From NCBI RefSeq assembly GCF_030125375.1, contig NZ_JASJUU010000003.1, positions 944,247 to 1,008,246 of the forward strand: a stretch of DNA of 64,000 bases, in the 5' to 3' direction. Source of the DNA: Pseudoalteromonas umbrosa. Its GTDB lineage: Bacteria > Pseudomonadota > Gammaproteobacteria > Enterobacterales > Alteromonadaceae. How positions within the stretch are numbered: position 1 is the stretch's first letter; every line of letters starts with the position of its first letter. This document shows positions 36,011 through 44,781 of the stretch, piece by piece. The notes under the pieces are model-generated. The model did not search any database. It saw only the letters and a program-made list of their open reading frames with translations, and had not been told where the DNA came from. The translations under genes and the position numbers were made by a program.

Positions 36011-37348
36011 CTAAAACAGACGATCCTTGAGTTGCGCATAGTGATAAAAGCTCAGTTGGCCTAAACGGCTAAGTCGCGCAAAGGGCACTTTAGGCGCGGC
36101 GGATTGATAGATTGGCAGCGATGGCGTATCTAATGACATGGTCATTTGCGATAAGCGATATGCTGCTTGGGTACTGAAGGCGACGCCTGCGCCACAGTAG
36201 CCAATGGCATAGCCAACGCCATCTTGGAAATAAATATGAGGATGGTCATCCAAAGTCGCTGCAATATAACCATGCCAGTAATAATCTGTCTCGATTGAAT
36301 TAAGTGCAGGGAAGCCATTTTGCATGGCGCCTTTGAGGTGGGTTTGGTAGGTTTGCTTGTTTTGATCTTTCCCATACACAGCACCTCTACCGCCAAATAA
36401 CAGTCTGTTGTCTGGTAATAGTCGGTAGTAATATTTGAGCGTTCTGGTATCCATCATGACTTGGTGTGTTTTGAGGCCCGTCTCGGCTAACTCGTTACAG
36501 GTAAGTGGGCGGGTAACCAAAATACTACTTAATATCGGGATATATTTATGATTAATCGCAGGGTGAAAACGTTTGCTGCCATAAGCATTTGCAGTAATAA
36601 GAAGTTTGTTGGCTCGCAGTAAGACATCATTTACCTTTACTGTGTGAGTGTTACCCATTTTAGGCATATGTTCTGCAAGGCTGTGCTCAAAGATATCCAC
36701 ACCGGCCTTTAATGCCACAGTTTTGTATGCACTAAGGAGCTTTAAAGGGTTTAGTCCAAAACCATGCTGATTTCTTACTGCCCCGTGGGTGTTAGGCATA
36801 TTCAGGTAGTGCTCTTTAAGCTCATTGGGTGTGATAACCGATAACTTCTCATCAAAAAAGGCTTTTTTTGCAAACTCATAACCTTGATATAAGGCATCCA
36901 TTGCAGGTTTAGAGTGGGCAATTTTCAAATATCCATGTGATTGTTTGTCGCAGTCGATACTGTGCTCTTGAATTAACCTTTCTAAACGAGTTACACCATT
37001 TTGGTATTCATTATATACCTGTGAAGCAATATTTAGTCCCCACTTTTTAACCATGCTTAATGGAGTTAATCTGCCTGTGGTGGGCAATGCAAACCCGGCA
37101 TTTCTCGCGCTTGCACCAAATCCCACTTGGTTCGCTTCAAGTACGCAGACCTTTTGATTGTGCATAGTGGCAAGATAGAAGGCGGTTAGTAACCCGGTAA
37201 AGCCGCCCCCAATAATGATAACATCATACATATCAGCTTTTGTGGGCTGCTTAATGTCTGTTTCTAGGGAGAATTGACTTGCCCAGTAACTAGAAGGTAG
37301 CGGCTGACCTTTGCAATTAGCTTGATAAAGAGGGTCGTAGGTACTCAT
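36011..37348 (-). CDS. FAD-dependent amino-acid/amine oxidoreductase (DAO family)
   Basis: 445 residues. The dinucleotide-binding motif 'VIIGGGFTGLLTAFYLA' is at about residues 44-60. 'GFGASARNAGF' and the C-terminal 'YAIGYCGAGVAFS' fit the DAO family, and the layout resembles gamma-glutamylputrescine oxidase (PuuB) and related amine oxidases. It oxidises a C-N bond with FAD; the substrate is not defined. Its ATG shares one base with the stop codon of the upstream GNAT gene (TAATG), so the two are co-translated. Confidence 0.88.
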   Translation of the reverse strand: MSTYDPLYQANCKGQPLPSSYWASQFSLETDIKQPTKADMYDVIIIGGGFTGLLTAFYLATMHNQKVCVLEANQVGFGASARNAGFALPTTGRLTPLSMVKKWGLNIASQVYNEYQNGVTRLERLIQEHSIDCDKQSHGYLKIAHSKPAMDALYQGYEFAKKAFFDEKLSVITPNELKEHYLNMPNTHGAVRNQHGFGLNPLKLLSAYKTVALKAGVDIFEHSLAEHMPKMGNTHTVKVNDVLLRANKLLITANAYGSKRFHPAINHKYIPILSSILVTRPLTCNELAETGLKTHQVMMDTRTLKYYYRLLPDNRLLFGGRGAVYGKDQNKQTYQTHLKGAMQNGFPALNSIETDYYWHGYIAATLDDHPHIYFQDGVGYAIGYCGAGVAFSTQAAYRLSQMTMSLDTPSLPIYQSAAPKVPFARLSRLGQLSFYHYAQLKDRLF

Positions 37349-37908
37349 TAAAATTCAATGACCATTTCAGCGGCCTGACAATGACACTCATTACCACAGA
37401 TGGGGCATTCATAGCCATCATTTATACAGTTTTCAAGCCATCGATCATCGTGCAGTTTTACCAGTTTTCCCCCTGATTTGGTGAAGTATTTAACTGCGCC
37501 ATTACCTGGACTTTGACGCCAAAGATGAGCAACGCCTGCCTTTGCACCCTGCTGCTTTAAAACGGTGATTGAAGCGGCTAATAATTTGGGGCCAATACCT
37601 TGTCCTTGTGCATCTGGGTGAATGGCAATGCATTTAAAGTAAGCCATGGCTTCAACGGCAACGGGCCACTCTGTTGGGGTACACCATTTGTCTATTTCCC
37701 ACTGACTTGGGCAATAAGTTAGCCTCAACCCCACCACACGGTCTTGTTCATCAACAGCAATAAATGAGGAATTTAAGCCATTTCTTAGACCCATTTGATA
37801 AATTTTCTCAAGCTTTTCTTCATCGAGATAATTTTCTCCATGTACTAAGTTACCGAGAGAAATAACTTGAGAAAAATAATCATGGCTTAGCTGAGTTAAT
37901 CTAATCAT
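37348..37908 (-). CDS. GNAT N-acetyltransferase with Cys-rich C-terminal tail
   Basis: 186 residues. The acetyl-CoA loop appears in 'CIAIHPDAQGQGIGPKLL' at about residues 91-108. The C-terminus adds 'CPICGNECHC', four Cys in a C-x2-C-x3-C-x-C arrangement that could bind a metal and is not part of the GNAT fold. It is the first gene of a two-gene unit with an FAD oxidoreductase. An amine may be acetylated by one and oxidised by the other; this is inference. Confidence 0.85.
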   Translation of the reverse strand: MIRLTQLSHDYFSQVISLGNLVHGENYLDEEKLEKIYQMGLRNGLNSSFIAVDEQDRVVGLRLTYCPSQWEIDKWCTPTEWPVAVEAMAYFKCIAIHPDAQGQGIGPKLLAASITVLKQQGAKAGVAHLWRQSPGNGAVKYFTKSGGKLVKLHDDRWLENCINDGYECPICGNECHCQAAEMVIEF

Positions 37909-38154
37909 CTTACTTGTTCTTTTTTCTAATAATATTTCCCTATTTTGCAGAAGACTGAGTGATAATCAAGTTTGCATTTGTTCAAAAAATGGGTAATTCA
38001 CATTGACAGCGATGTCAATGTGTAATATTTGTTAATTTGATGAGTATTGATATTCATCAAGTCAAAAGCAGCTGGTTACTGCTTTTTAGATACAACATAC
38101 AAATAAAAATTGAATTCTAATTTTATTTAATTCAACAACATGTAAAGGTAAATT

Positions 38155-39624
38155 ATGAAAAACTGCAAAAAAGGGGTAAGTAAACTTACCAAACTCGCGG
38201 CTATGTGCATGCCAATATTGTGTGCAAGTGCGGTTACCCATGGAATGAATGTGCAGCCTGATCCTAACAATCCAGGTGGATATGTTGTTTCTCGTGCAGA
38301 TTTAAATACAGCGGAGCAAGCATTGACTGCAGATCCAATGTATGCAATTTGGTCTAAGGCACTTGAAACACGCAGCAATACGATTGTTGAAGCAATTTTA
38401 CCAGGAGCTGCGAACAACCCAAGTAACGTCCAACGTGTTGAGCGGGTTTTTGGTCAAGCTGAGTGGGACTTTTTGACGCAAATGGCTGCGCCTGAGTACA
38501 CATACACACGCTTTTTGCGTGCGATTGGTAAGTTCCCTGCTTTTTGTGGTGAATATACAGATGGCCGAGATGCCGATGCAATTTGTAAAGAGTCTATCGT
38601 TACGGCATTTGCTCATTTTGCTCAGGAGACCGGCGGTCATATCTCTAAAGACAACACGTCTGACAATCCAAATGGGCTAGAAGAGTGGCAGCAGGCACTT
38701 GTACATGTCCGCGAAATGGGTTGGTCTGAAGGGCAGGGCGGTTATCGTACAGGGTGTGGTCAAAATGACTGGCAAAACCGACGTTGGCCGTGCGGTGAAG
38801 GGCAAGGCTATTTCGGCCGTGGTGCAAAACAACTCTCTTATCACTTTAACTACGGTATGTTCTCTGAAGTCATGTTCGATGGGGATGCAACTGTACTGTT
38901 GAATGATCCAGGTCGCGTCGCAGATTCATGGCTTAATTTAGCATCTGCTATTTGGTTTTTCTTAACGCCGCAAGCGCCTAAGCCTGCCATGTTACATGTG
39001 ATCGATAGAACTTGGGTGCCTTCACAGGTGGAACTCAATGCGGGCATTGGCTATGGTTTTGGTACAACCATCAATGTTATAAATGGCGGGATTGAGTGTG
39101 GAGAACACAATCGTTATAAAGGCCAGCCTGTAAATCGTATTCGTTATTGGGAAGGGTTATCCCACTACTACAACATTCCAATTGAAGCGGATGAAGAAAA
39201 TACATGCTGGCAGCAAACCCCTTTTGGTAGTCTGAATCTCGATGGCGCAAGTGGTGTGCTTTACACTAATTGGGAAGCGAACTGGGCACATTACTCAGAC
39301 AGACCGGGCGGCCACTCTTTCGAGTGTAAATTAGTCGGATATCAGACTGCATACTCTGCACTTGTTCCTGGCGATTATGAAAAATGCGTAACGAATTTCT
39401 ATCAATCACACACAGGGTGGCCAAGTGTCACAGTAGTTGACACATTACCGCCAATCGATGTTAAGCCGCCAGTAGGGGGAGTAAAAGCGTGGGATAGCAA
39501 TAAAGTCTATCTTAAAGGTGATAAAGCCAGCTACCAAGACAAGGTCTATGAAGCGAAGTGGTGGACCAAAGGAGATACACCGAGTCCAACAAATACAAGT
39601 GGACCATGGAAATTAATACAATAA
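38155..39624 (+). CDS. Secreted GH19 chitinase with C-terminal chitin-binding domain
   Basis: 489 residues: signal peptide about 1-30, GH19 catalytic domain about 55-350, linker, then a CBM5/12-type chitin-binding domain at about 442-489 ('VKAWDSNKVYLKGDKASY' with 'YEAKWWTKGDTP'). The catalytic Glu is in 'FAHFAQETGGH' (Glu158), and the second conserved block is 'GYFGRGAKQLSYHFNYG'. It should cut chitin outside the cell, supplying GlcNAc. Single gene; converges on a lipoprotein gene with a hairpin between. Confidence 0.93.
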   Translation: MKNCKKGVSKLTKLAAMCMPILCASAVTHGMNVQPDPNNPGGYVVSRADLNTAEQALTADPMYAIWSKALETRSNTIVEAILPGAANNPSNVQRVERVFGQAEWDFLTQMAAPEYTYTRFLRAIGKFPAFCGEYTDGRDADAICKESIVTAFAHFAQETGGHISKDNTSDNPNGLEEWQQALVHVREMGWSEGQGGYRTGCGQNDWQNRRWPCGEGQGYFGRGAKQLSYHFNYGMFSEVMFDGDATVLLNDPGRVADSWLNLASAIWFFLTPQAPKPAMLHVIDRTWVPSQVELNAGIGYGFGTTINVINGGIECGEHNRYKGQPVNRIRYWEGLSHYYNIPIEADEENTCWQQTPFGSLNLDGASGVLYTNWEANWAHYSDRPGGHSFECKLVGYQTAYSALVPGDYEKCVTNFYQSHTGWPSVTVVDTLPPIDVKPPVGGVKAWDSNKVYLKGDKASYQDKVYEAKWWTKGDTPSPTNTSGPWKLIQ

Positions 39625-39631
39625 ATAAGTA

Positions 39632-39652
39632 GGGGAAACTAAGCGTTTCCCC
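39632..39652. terminator. Hairpin between chitinase and lipoprotein genes
   Basis: ggggaaac (39632-39639) pairs with gtttcccc (39645-39652) around a 5-base loop, 7 bases after the chitinase stop. T tracts are weak on both sides, so termination strength is uncertain. Confidence 0.6.
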
Positions 39653-39661
39653 AAAAGATGA

Positions 39662-41020
39662 TTATGGCTGGTGGGTAAGACTATAGCTGGCCATTTTATC
39701 AAACAGCTTTGACTCTACGCGTTTCTCGAAGCTTATCATACTGTTTAAATAGGCGGCTCTTAAGTCGTTAAATGTATGCTCTGTATTTAGCGCGCTCAGG
39801 GTTAAGGTAACGGACAAATCATTAGGCTCAATTTCCTGAACGACGTTATCAAATTTTAGTTGTGGAATCGTTTCTTCTCCATCAGTGATAATCTGCCAGT
39901 GAACTTTGCCTTGAACGTCACTCTCCCATTTGTAGTTAACGATGGCGAGATTTACTCTGTAATCTATCGCACTAAAATCTAACTCAGCCATTTGAGACTC
40001 ATCTTTGATTGAATTAACAAATGACTCGTAGGCAGAGGTGAGCACATCATTTAATTGGATATGTGTAAGATCTGATACTTTTCCTTCATCACTAACGCGA
40101 TTCATTGCAGTGAAATATGAAGTATATGACAGATCATCTGTGAGCTGCATATGAAGTGGACGGTTTAAAGATAAATAATTGACCGTTGCTAAGTCATTGA
40201 AAATCACAAGCTGGTTCTTGTCTTTATAAGATGGGTTGATGTAAGCGGCTTGGTTTACTATCACTGAGTGTACTTCGTTATTACCTGAATAAGATGAAAA
40301 ACTAATTGTCTCTTGGTCATCAAACTGTATAGCACTCAAATCTACCGGAGTGCCAGAAGCCGTGATTTGCTGATCCGATAACGTGATAGTTGCCTCTTTT
40401 GATGTATCAAATAATCCACCTTTGTGACCCACTTCAGATTGAGTAAATACAAGTGTTTGGGCTTCAGTAGCGCAAGTATTGAACTGTTCTTGTGCTTCTG
40501 ATAATAAAATAGGTGTTGCGCTGACGTTAAACGCTGTTGAGTCAGGTGCTTGTGCTTTAAGCGTTGTTAAATCGTATGTAATTGCACTGCATCCACAAGG
40601 TTCTTTATCATTAAAGCTGAGCGAATCGATTTTAAATCCTTCAGCAACATTCAATAAGGTTTGGATCTGCAGATGCCTATCACCATTTTCAGTAGTGGTA
40701 TTATAAACCAGAGAAATATGTTGTGTATTTTCAGGCAGCAATGATGCTATTTCACCAGATGTAGATGTTCTCTCTGTAGAAATAAAACTCCCATCTGCAC
40801 TGTGATAAACAATATCGGCTACAACTTTTTCACTGCCACATGTATTGCTTTTGAATGTGGTTAAAGAAAAATTTGGTTCTACAGTGCTTGGTGGGTTTTC
40901 TGTGCTTGGTCTCTCTGCGACAGGGGGAGTGGCTGGAGTATTATTATCACTTCCTCCACATCCTGTGAGTTGTAGCGCACCTAGTACGGCAATTAAAAGT
41001 CCATTCTTTTTCACGTTCAT
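39662..41020 (-). CDS. Putative lipoprotein of unknown function
   Basis: 452 residues from ATG 41020, which has AAGGA at good spacing. The lipobox is 'LQLTGCGGSDNN' with the lipidated Cys followed by Gly-Gly-Ser-Asp and a Pro/Thr/Glu-rich tether ('TPATPPVAERPSTENPPST'). The tether is typical for surface lipoproteins of Alteromonadales. The rest is beta-rich without a recognised domain; two Cys pairs may bridge ('CGCSAITYD', 'FNTCATEA'). Function unknown. Upstream about 450 AT-rich bases separate it from the FG-GAP gene. Confidence 0.75.
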   Translation of the reverse strand: MNVKKNGLLIAVLGALQLTGCGGSDNNTPATPPVAERPSTENPPSTVEPNFSLTTFKSNTCGSEKVVADIVYHSADGSFISTERTSTSGEIASLLPENTQHISLVYNTTTENGDRHLQIQTLLNVAEGFKIDSLSFNDKEPCGCSAITYDLTTLKAQAPDSTAFNVSATPILLSEAQEQFNTCATEAQTLVFTQSEVGHKGGLFDTSKEATITLSDQQITASGTPVDLSAIQFDDQETISFSSYSGNNEVHSVIVNQAAYINPSYKDKNQLVIFNDLATVNYLSLNRPLHMQLTDDLSYTSYFTAMNRVSDEGKVSDLTHIQLNDVLTSAYESFVNSIKDESQMAELDFSAIDYRVNLAIVNYKWESDVQGKVHWQIITDGEETIPQLKFDNVVQEIEPNDLSVTLTLSALNTEHTFNDLRAAYLNSMISFEKRVESKLFDKMASYSLTHQP

Positions 41021-41436
41021 TATTAGTCCTTTTGAGTATGTTTTTTGATCAAAGTGGAATGGTACAACATGATTTACCAATGTTAAATGTAAGAACCCTA
41101 TTTATTAAATAATAAATATTATATAAATTTAATGCTAATGAGTGATAGGGATATCTGATAAGCTAGTATTGTGGTTTTTTAACAGTAAAAACTTTTTAGC
41201 CAAACAGTAACTATAGTTAATGTATAAATCTTTCTTCTTTATTTTAGAGTGAATTAACAATTCGAGTATTTCTGTCACTTTAATTATTAGTCTGTCGTAC
41301 TATAAAGCAACCATTGTAGTATGTTTTTTTGTATGTGGTTTACTTATCATTTGTTTTTCTTCTGGTCGCTGAGTCAAGGTCTCTAATTTTTATCAAGAAA
41401 TTGTGAGTCGTGTTGTTGGTGAGAGCACAAAATTAC
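41021..41436. other. AT-rich intergenic region
   Basis: About 415 bases before the lipoprotein gene without a coding frame of note. Promoter sequences for that gene should lie here, but no single -35/-10 pair stands out from the AT-rich background. I see no repeat or palindrome worth reporting. Confidence 0.4.
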
Positions 41437-41459
41437 TAGGGGCATTTTAAATACCCCTA
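41437..41459 (-). terminator. Probable terminator of the FG-GAP gene
   Basis: taggggcattt pairs with aaataccccta across a short loop with one mismatch; on the minus strand it is followed by a T-rich stretch (agtaattttg). It lies 13 bases after the stop codon at 41472. Confidence 0.6.
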
Positions 41460-41471
41460 AGATAATAAAAG

Positions 41472-42857
41472 TTAGTTTAATAGTGTTTTAATCTCAACTT
41501 TGCCTTGTTTGTCTGCGTACTTGAAAACAAAATCTTCTGTGCCATTTTCATCAACGTCAACAAGTACAATATCGTTAGGGTTATTAGGTAGAGTATGGTT
41601 TATCTTCTTTTGTTTTTTTCTTAATAGATTATTACTTTCACCGTAAAAAATACTTAAAGTATTATCCGAAGATTTAAAAACCAAATCATGCTTATTATCA
41701 CCATTTAGGTCGCCAGTATAATAAGGCATGCCTTGCATAGAGCGTTTCATATCAACTTCTAGTTCAATTTCCTTTTCTGTATTTGGTGTCGTTTTAAATA
41801 ACGTATGTGGGTGTTGTTTAAAAAAATGCATGTCAACGTCAATATCAGCCTTTCCCCCACCTAGTGCCATCGCTGCAATGGTCGTTAAGCCGATGTCGAC
41901 ATTAAGAGTTTGTAGATCAAGTAACCCGTCACCATCAAAGTCATATTCGATACGCATTCCTCCAACACCTATTGTGTGGGGCAACTTTATAGCCCCTGAG
42001 TTAAAGCCTTTAGCTTGGCCCAGATATAAATCATATTCTACTTTGGCCTCAAGGCCTGATATACCCTCAGTCACAGGCCGTATTCTAGTGACTAAATCTA
42101 AATGCCCATCTTGGTTAATATCTAAAAGGTCTTGTGTAGTACGAATCCGGTTACCCGTAATTTTTCCAAATGAGGTAGGAAGATGAATATATTCCACATT
42201 CGGTGCGTAACCTGTTTTATTACCATATAGCACTGCGACTTCTTGGCGAGTGCGAAATACTAAATCGGGAAAGCCATCAGCATTAAAGTCATGAACTATG
42301 GGTAAAGAGGTAAAGTTTGTGCTGATTTCAAGCGATTCTCTATAGGAATTGCTTCTTAGAGGTAAGTTATATTCAAAGTCATGCTTTATAAATTGTCCAT
42401 TTGGCTGTTGAACAAAAAGCTCATTACGAGTAAATCCAGGTAAATAAATATCACTTAAACCGTCACTATTGGCATCTAAAATAAATTCGACCTTCTCAAA
42501 GTCATCTACCTGTAAGCGAGTGAGCAAACTTTTTGATTCAACAAGTTGTGTTGTTTTGTTCTCAGTGACTAAATAGACGCCACCATTATCTAATACGAAT
42601 GCTTGAACTTCACTAGAATTTGCGACATGTCCATAATGGAACCCTTTGGATGTTGCATTGATTGGCAGTTTCTGAGAGGTATTTTGACTCAAATTGATAC
42701 GTTCTAACGCTTTTTCTTCTTTATTAACGGCGAAAACGATCGGAGAGTTTGTTAGGACTAATGGGCTATCGGTGTCTATTTTTAGTGGCATCTGAGCACT
42801 ATAAGCATGGTTTGATACGATCATCCCAGTTGTCAAAATAGCTTTAAAGTTCATCAT
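41472..42857 (-). CDS. Secreted FG-GAP/VCBS repeat protein
   Basis: About 461 residues from ATG 42857, which follows GGAG by a few bases; signal peptide about 1-20. Six calcium-loop motifs of the D-x-D/N-x-D-G-x-x-D type are spread through the chain: 'DANSDGLSDI', 'DFNADGFPDL', 'DINQDGHLDL', 'DFDGDGLLDL', 'DLNGDNKHDL' and 'DVDENGTEDF'. This is the beta-propeller of integrin-like FG-GAP/VCBS repeats. There is no enzyme domain. Likely a secreted binding protein; partner unknown. Confidence 0.85.
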   Translation of the reverse strand: MMNFKAILTTGMIVSNHAYSAQMPLKIDTDSPLVLTNSPIVFAVNKEEKALERINLSQNTSQKLPINATSKGFHYGHVANSSEVQAFVLDNGGVYLVTENKTTQLVESKSLLTRLQVDDFEKVEFILDANSDGLSDIYLPGFTRNELFVQQPNGQFIKHDFEYNLPLRSNSYRESLEISTNFTSLPIVHDFNADGFPDLVFRTRQEVAVLYGNKTGYAPNVEYIHLPTSFGKITGNRIRTTQDLLDINQDGHLDLVTRIRPVTEGISGLEAKVEYDLYLGQAKGFNSGAIKLPHTIGVGGMRIEYDFDGDGLLDLQTLNVDIGLTTIAAMALGGGKADIDVDMHFFKQHPHTLFKTTPNTEKEIELEVDMKRSMQGMPYYTGDLNGDNKHDLVFKSSDNTLSIFYGESNNLLRKKQKKINHTLPNNPNDIVLVDVDENGTEDFVFKYADKQGKVEIKTLLN

Positions 42858-43142
42858 GTTTCTCCAAAACACAAATTTATCCTTTACGAGTAAAAGATTT
42901 TATTTGGTTATTTTTTCTTTATTACCAACTAGAATGACTGAGTTAGCATTATTAACTTGGTATTAGTTGTACTTGTTTATAAATAGTTCAATTTAGATGC
43001 TATGTGAGTAGCTCTTAGCGTGCAATGCAGAGGTTGTAATTATTTGTGACGACCTGCATGAAAAGGAGTGGTTTATTAAGTGGTGTAAGAACCACAAAAG
43101 CGCTACAATTCGCGCCTTGTACTACACAAATGAGAAACCACC

Positions 43143-44369
43143 GTGACTGCACCCCGCCAACTGCTAGAGAGCCTAAATAGTGCCTTATTACAGGCATCAA
43201 CATTGGAACAATATGCTGACAAAGTAGTGCAACAGCACTTACAAGCAAACCTCGCTTGGACTGTCGAACAGCGCGCATATTTTGTTACAACTCTCTACGA
43301 TTTGATCCGCTATAGTCGAAAGCTTTGTTGGGGGCTTGGCCGTCGAGATTTAGTTGACTCTGTCACTGGGTTAAATTCAGATGATGCATGGCATATGTGG
43401 GGCGCTTACACTTTACTGAGCGGGCAAACACTCCCAGAGATCCCTGAAGTATCAGCACTGAATATCGCTAATATCGAAAATGAACTCGCCAGTGCGCCTG
43501 AAGATGTGCTGCTGAGCATGCCTGCTTGGTTGGATGAGCGAGCGCGAAAGGAGTTGAGCACGGAGTGGCATAAAATAGCCAATGCGCTTAACAAGCCGGC
43601 TGAACACTTCATTCGAGTGAATTCACTCAAAAGTGACGTTGTGAGTGTCCAAGAGAGTTTAAGGAAAGAGCAGATAGCTACTGTGCCTGTTGATGGTTTA
43701 CCAAATACTCTTAAAGTTGAGCAAATGGGGTATTTGTTTAGAACAGATGCATTTCAAAAGGGTCATTTTGAGATGCAAGACGCCGGCTCTCAGCAAATTG
43801 CCAGCTTATTGGATATAAAGCCAGGCATGAAAGTAGTGGACGCGTGCGCAGGTGCGGGAGGAAAAAGCCTCCATATTGCGGCTTTGCTCGAGAACAAAGG
43901 GCGTTTATTATCGCTAGACATCCACCAATATAAGCTGGATACATTAAAAAAGCGTGCTAAGCGTGCAGGCTCTCATGTTATAGAAACACGTCTGATCCAA
44001 AATAGTAAAACGATCAAAAGGCAAAAAGAAAAGTTTGATCGTGTGCTTTTGGATGTGCCTTGTTCAGGTACGGGTATATTACGTCGTAACCCGGATGCAA
44101 AATGGCATTTGAATGAGCAAAATATTGATGACTTAATTGTATTACAAAAGGATATTTTGCAAAGGTACAGTCAGATGTGTTGTGTGGGTGGCAAGCTTGT
44201 CTATGCGACTTGCTCTATTTTACCTTCTGAGAATGGACAACAGGTTCAAGCATTTTTAGCTAATAATCCAAATTGGACTTTAGAGGACGAATTAAGCTTA
44301 GTTCCCGGTGTAAATAGTGAATATGATGGTTTTTACGGCGCAGTATTAGTAAAAAATGATATTTCATGA
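43143..44369 (+). CDS. RsmB/NOP family RNA m5C methyltransferase
   Basis: 408 residues, GTG start at 43143. A helical N-terminal part (about 1-110) is followed by a Rossmann methyltransferase. SAM motif I is 'VVDACAGAGGKSLHIAALL' (about 237-255), motif IV 'LLDVPCSGTGILRRNPDAKW' holds the general Cys, and motif VI 'YATCSILPSEN' holds the catalytic Cys. It methylates C5 of cytosine in RNA with SAM. It is shorter than RsmB and lacks a clear NusB domain, so the exact RNA target is open. Confidence 0.9.
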   Translation: MTAPRQLLESLNSALLQASTLEQYADKVVQQHLQANLAWTVEQRAYFVTTLYDLIRYSRKLCWGLGRRDLVDSVTGLNSDDAWHMWGAYTLLSGQTLPEIPEVSALNIANIENELASAPEDVLLSMPAWLDERARKELSTEWHKIANALNKPAEHFIRVNSLKSDVVSVQESLRKEQIATVPVDGLPNTLKVEQMGYLFRTDAFQKGHFEMQDAGSQQIASLLDIKPGMKVVDACAGAGGKSLHIAALLENKGRLLSLDIHQYKLDTLKKRAKRAGSHVIETRLIQNSKTIKRQKEKFDRVLLDVPCSGTGILRRNPDAKWHLNEQNIDDLIVLQKDILQRYSQMCCVGGKLVYATCSILPSENGQQVQAFLANNPNWTLEDELSLVPGVNSEYDGFYGAVLVKNDIS

Positions 44370-44475
44370 TTTATGGGGTTGAAGTTACACGCTTTTGACC
44401 CAACAAAAAAGAATATATTGCTAGGCGCATATTTGACTGCATCTAGCGAACACATTAATAGTTTAAGGTTTGACA

Positions 44476-44727
44476 ATGAATCCTATTATCGCACTACTTA
44501 AAGAGCACAATATTTCTGATGAACAAATTAAAGCGGTATTTCAGGCATTAACTGAAAACCCTTTAATGGCAATGGCGACTGTACAGCAATTGCCAATTCC
44601 ACCTGAAAAATTACAGCAACTGATGGGGCTTGTGATGCAAAACCCTGCCTTAATTAAAGAGGCCGTTGCGGAACTTGGATTAGATTATTCGAAAGTAGAA
44701 GCTGCGAAGGCACAACTAAATAAGTAA
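44476..44727 (+). CDS. Small conserved helical protein (DUF2999-like)
   Basis: 83 residues from ATG 44476 with AAGG at 7 bases. All helical, with 'MNPIIALLKEHNISDEQIK' at the start and 'ALTENPLMAMATVQQLPIP' in the middle. I associate it with DUF2999, a small family of Vibrio, Shewanella and Pseudoalteromonas, but this is from memory. Function unknown. A strong bidirectional terminator follows. Confidence 0.82.
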   Translation: MNPIIALLKEHNISDEQIKAVFQALTENPLMAMATVQQLPIPPEKLQQLMGLVMQNPALIKEAVAELGLDYSKVEAAKAQLNK

Positions 44728-44745
44728 CTTACGATAACATCCGTT

Positions 44746-44774
44746 AAAAAAGGCTTCAACATGAAGCCTTTTTT
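44746..44774. terminator. Bidirectional terminator between DUF2999-like gene and TonB receptor
   Basis: aaaaaaggcttca (44746-44758) pairs with tgaagcctttttt (44762-44774) with a 3-base loop; T tracts arise on both strands for the two convergent genes. Confidence 0.9.
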
Positions 44775-44781
44775 GTATTTG

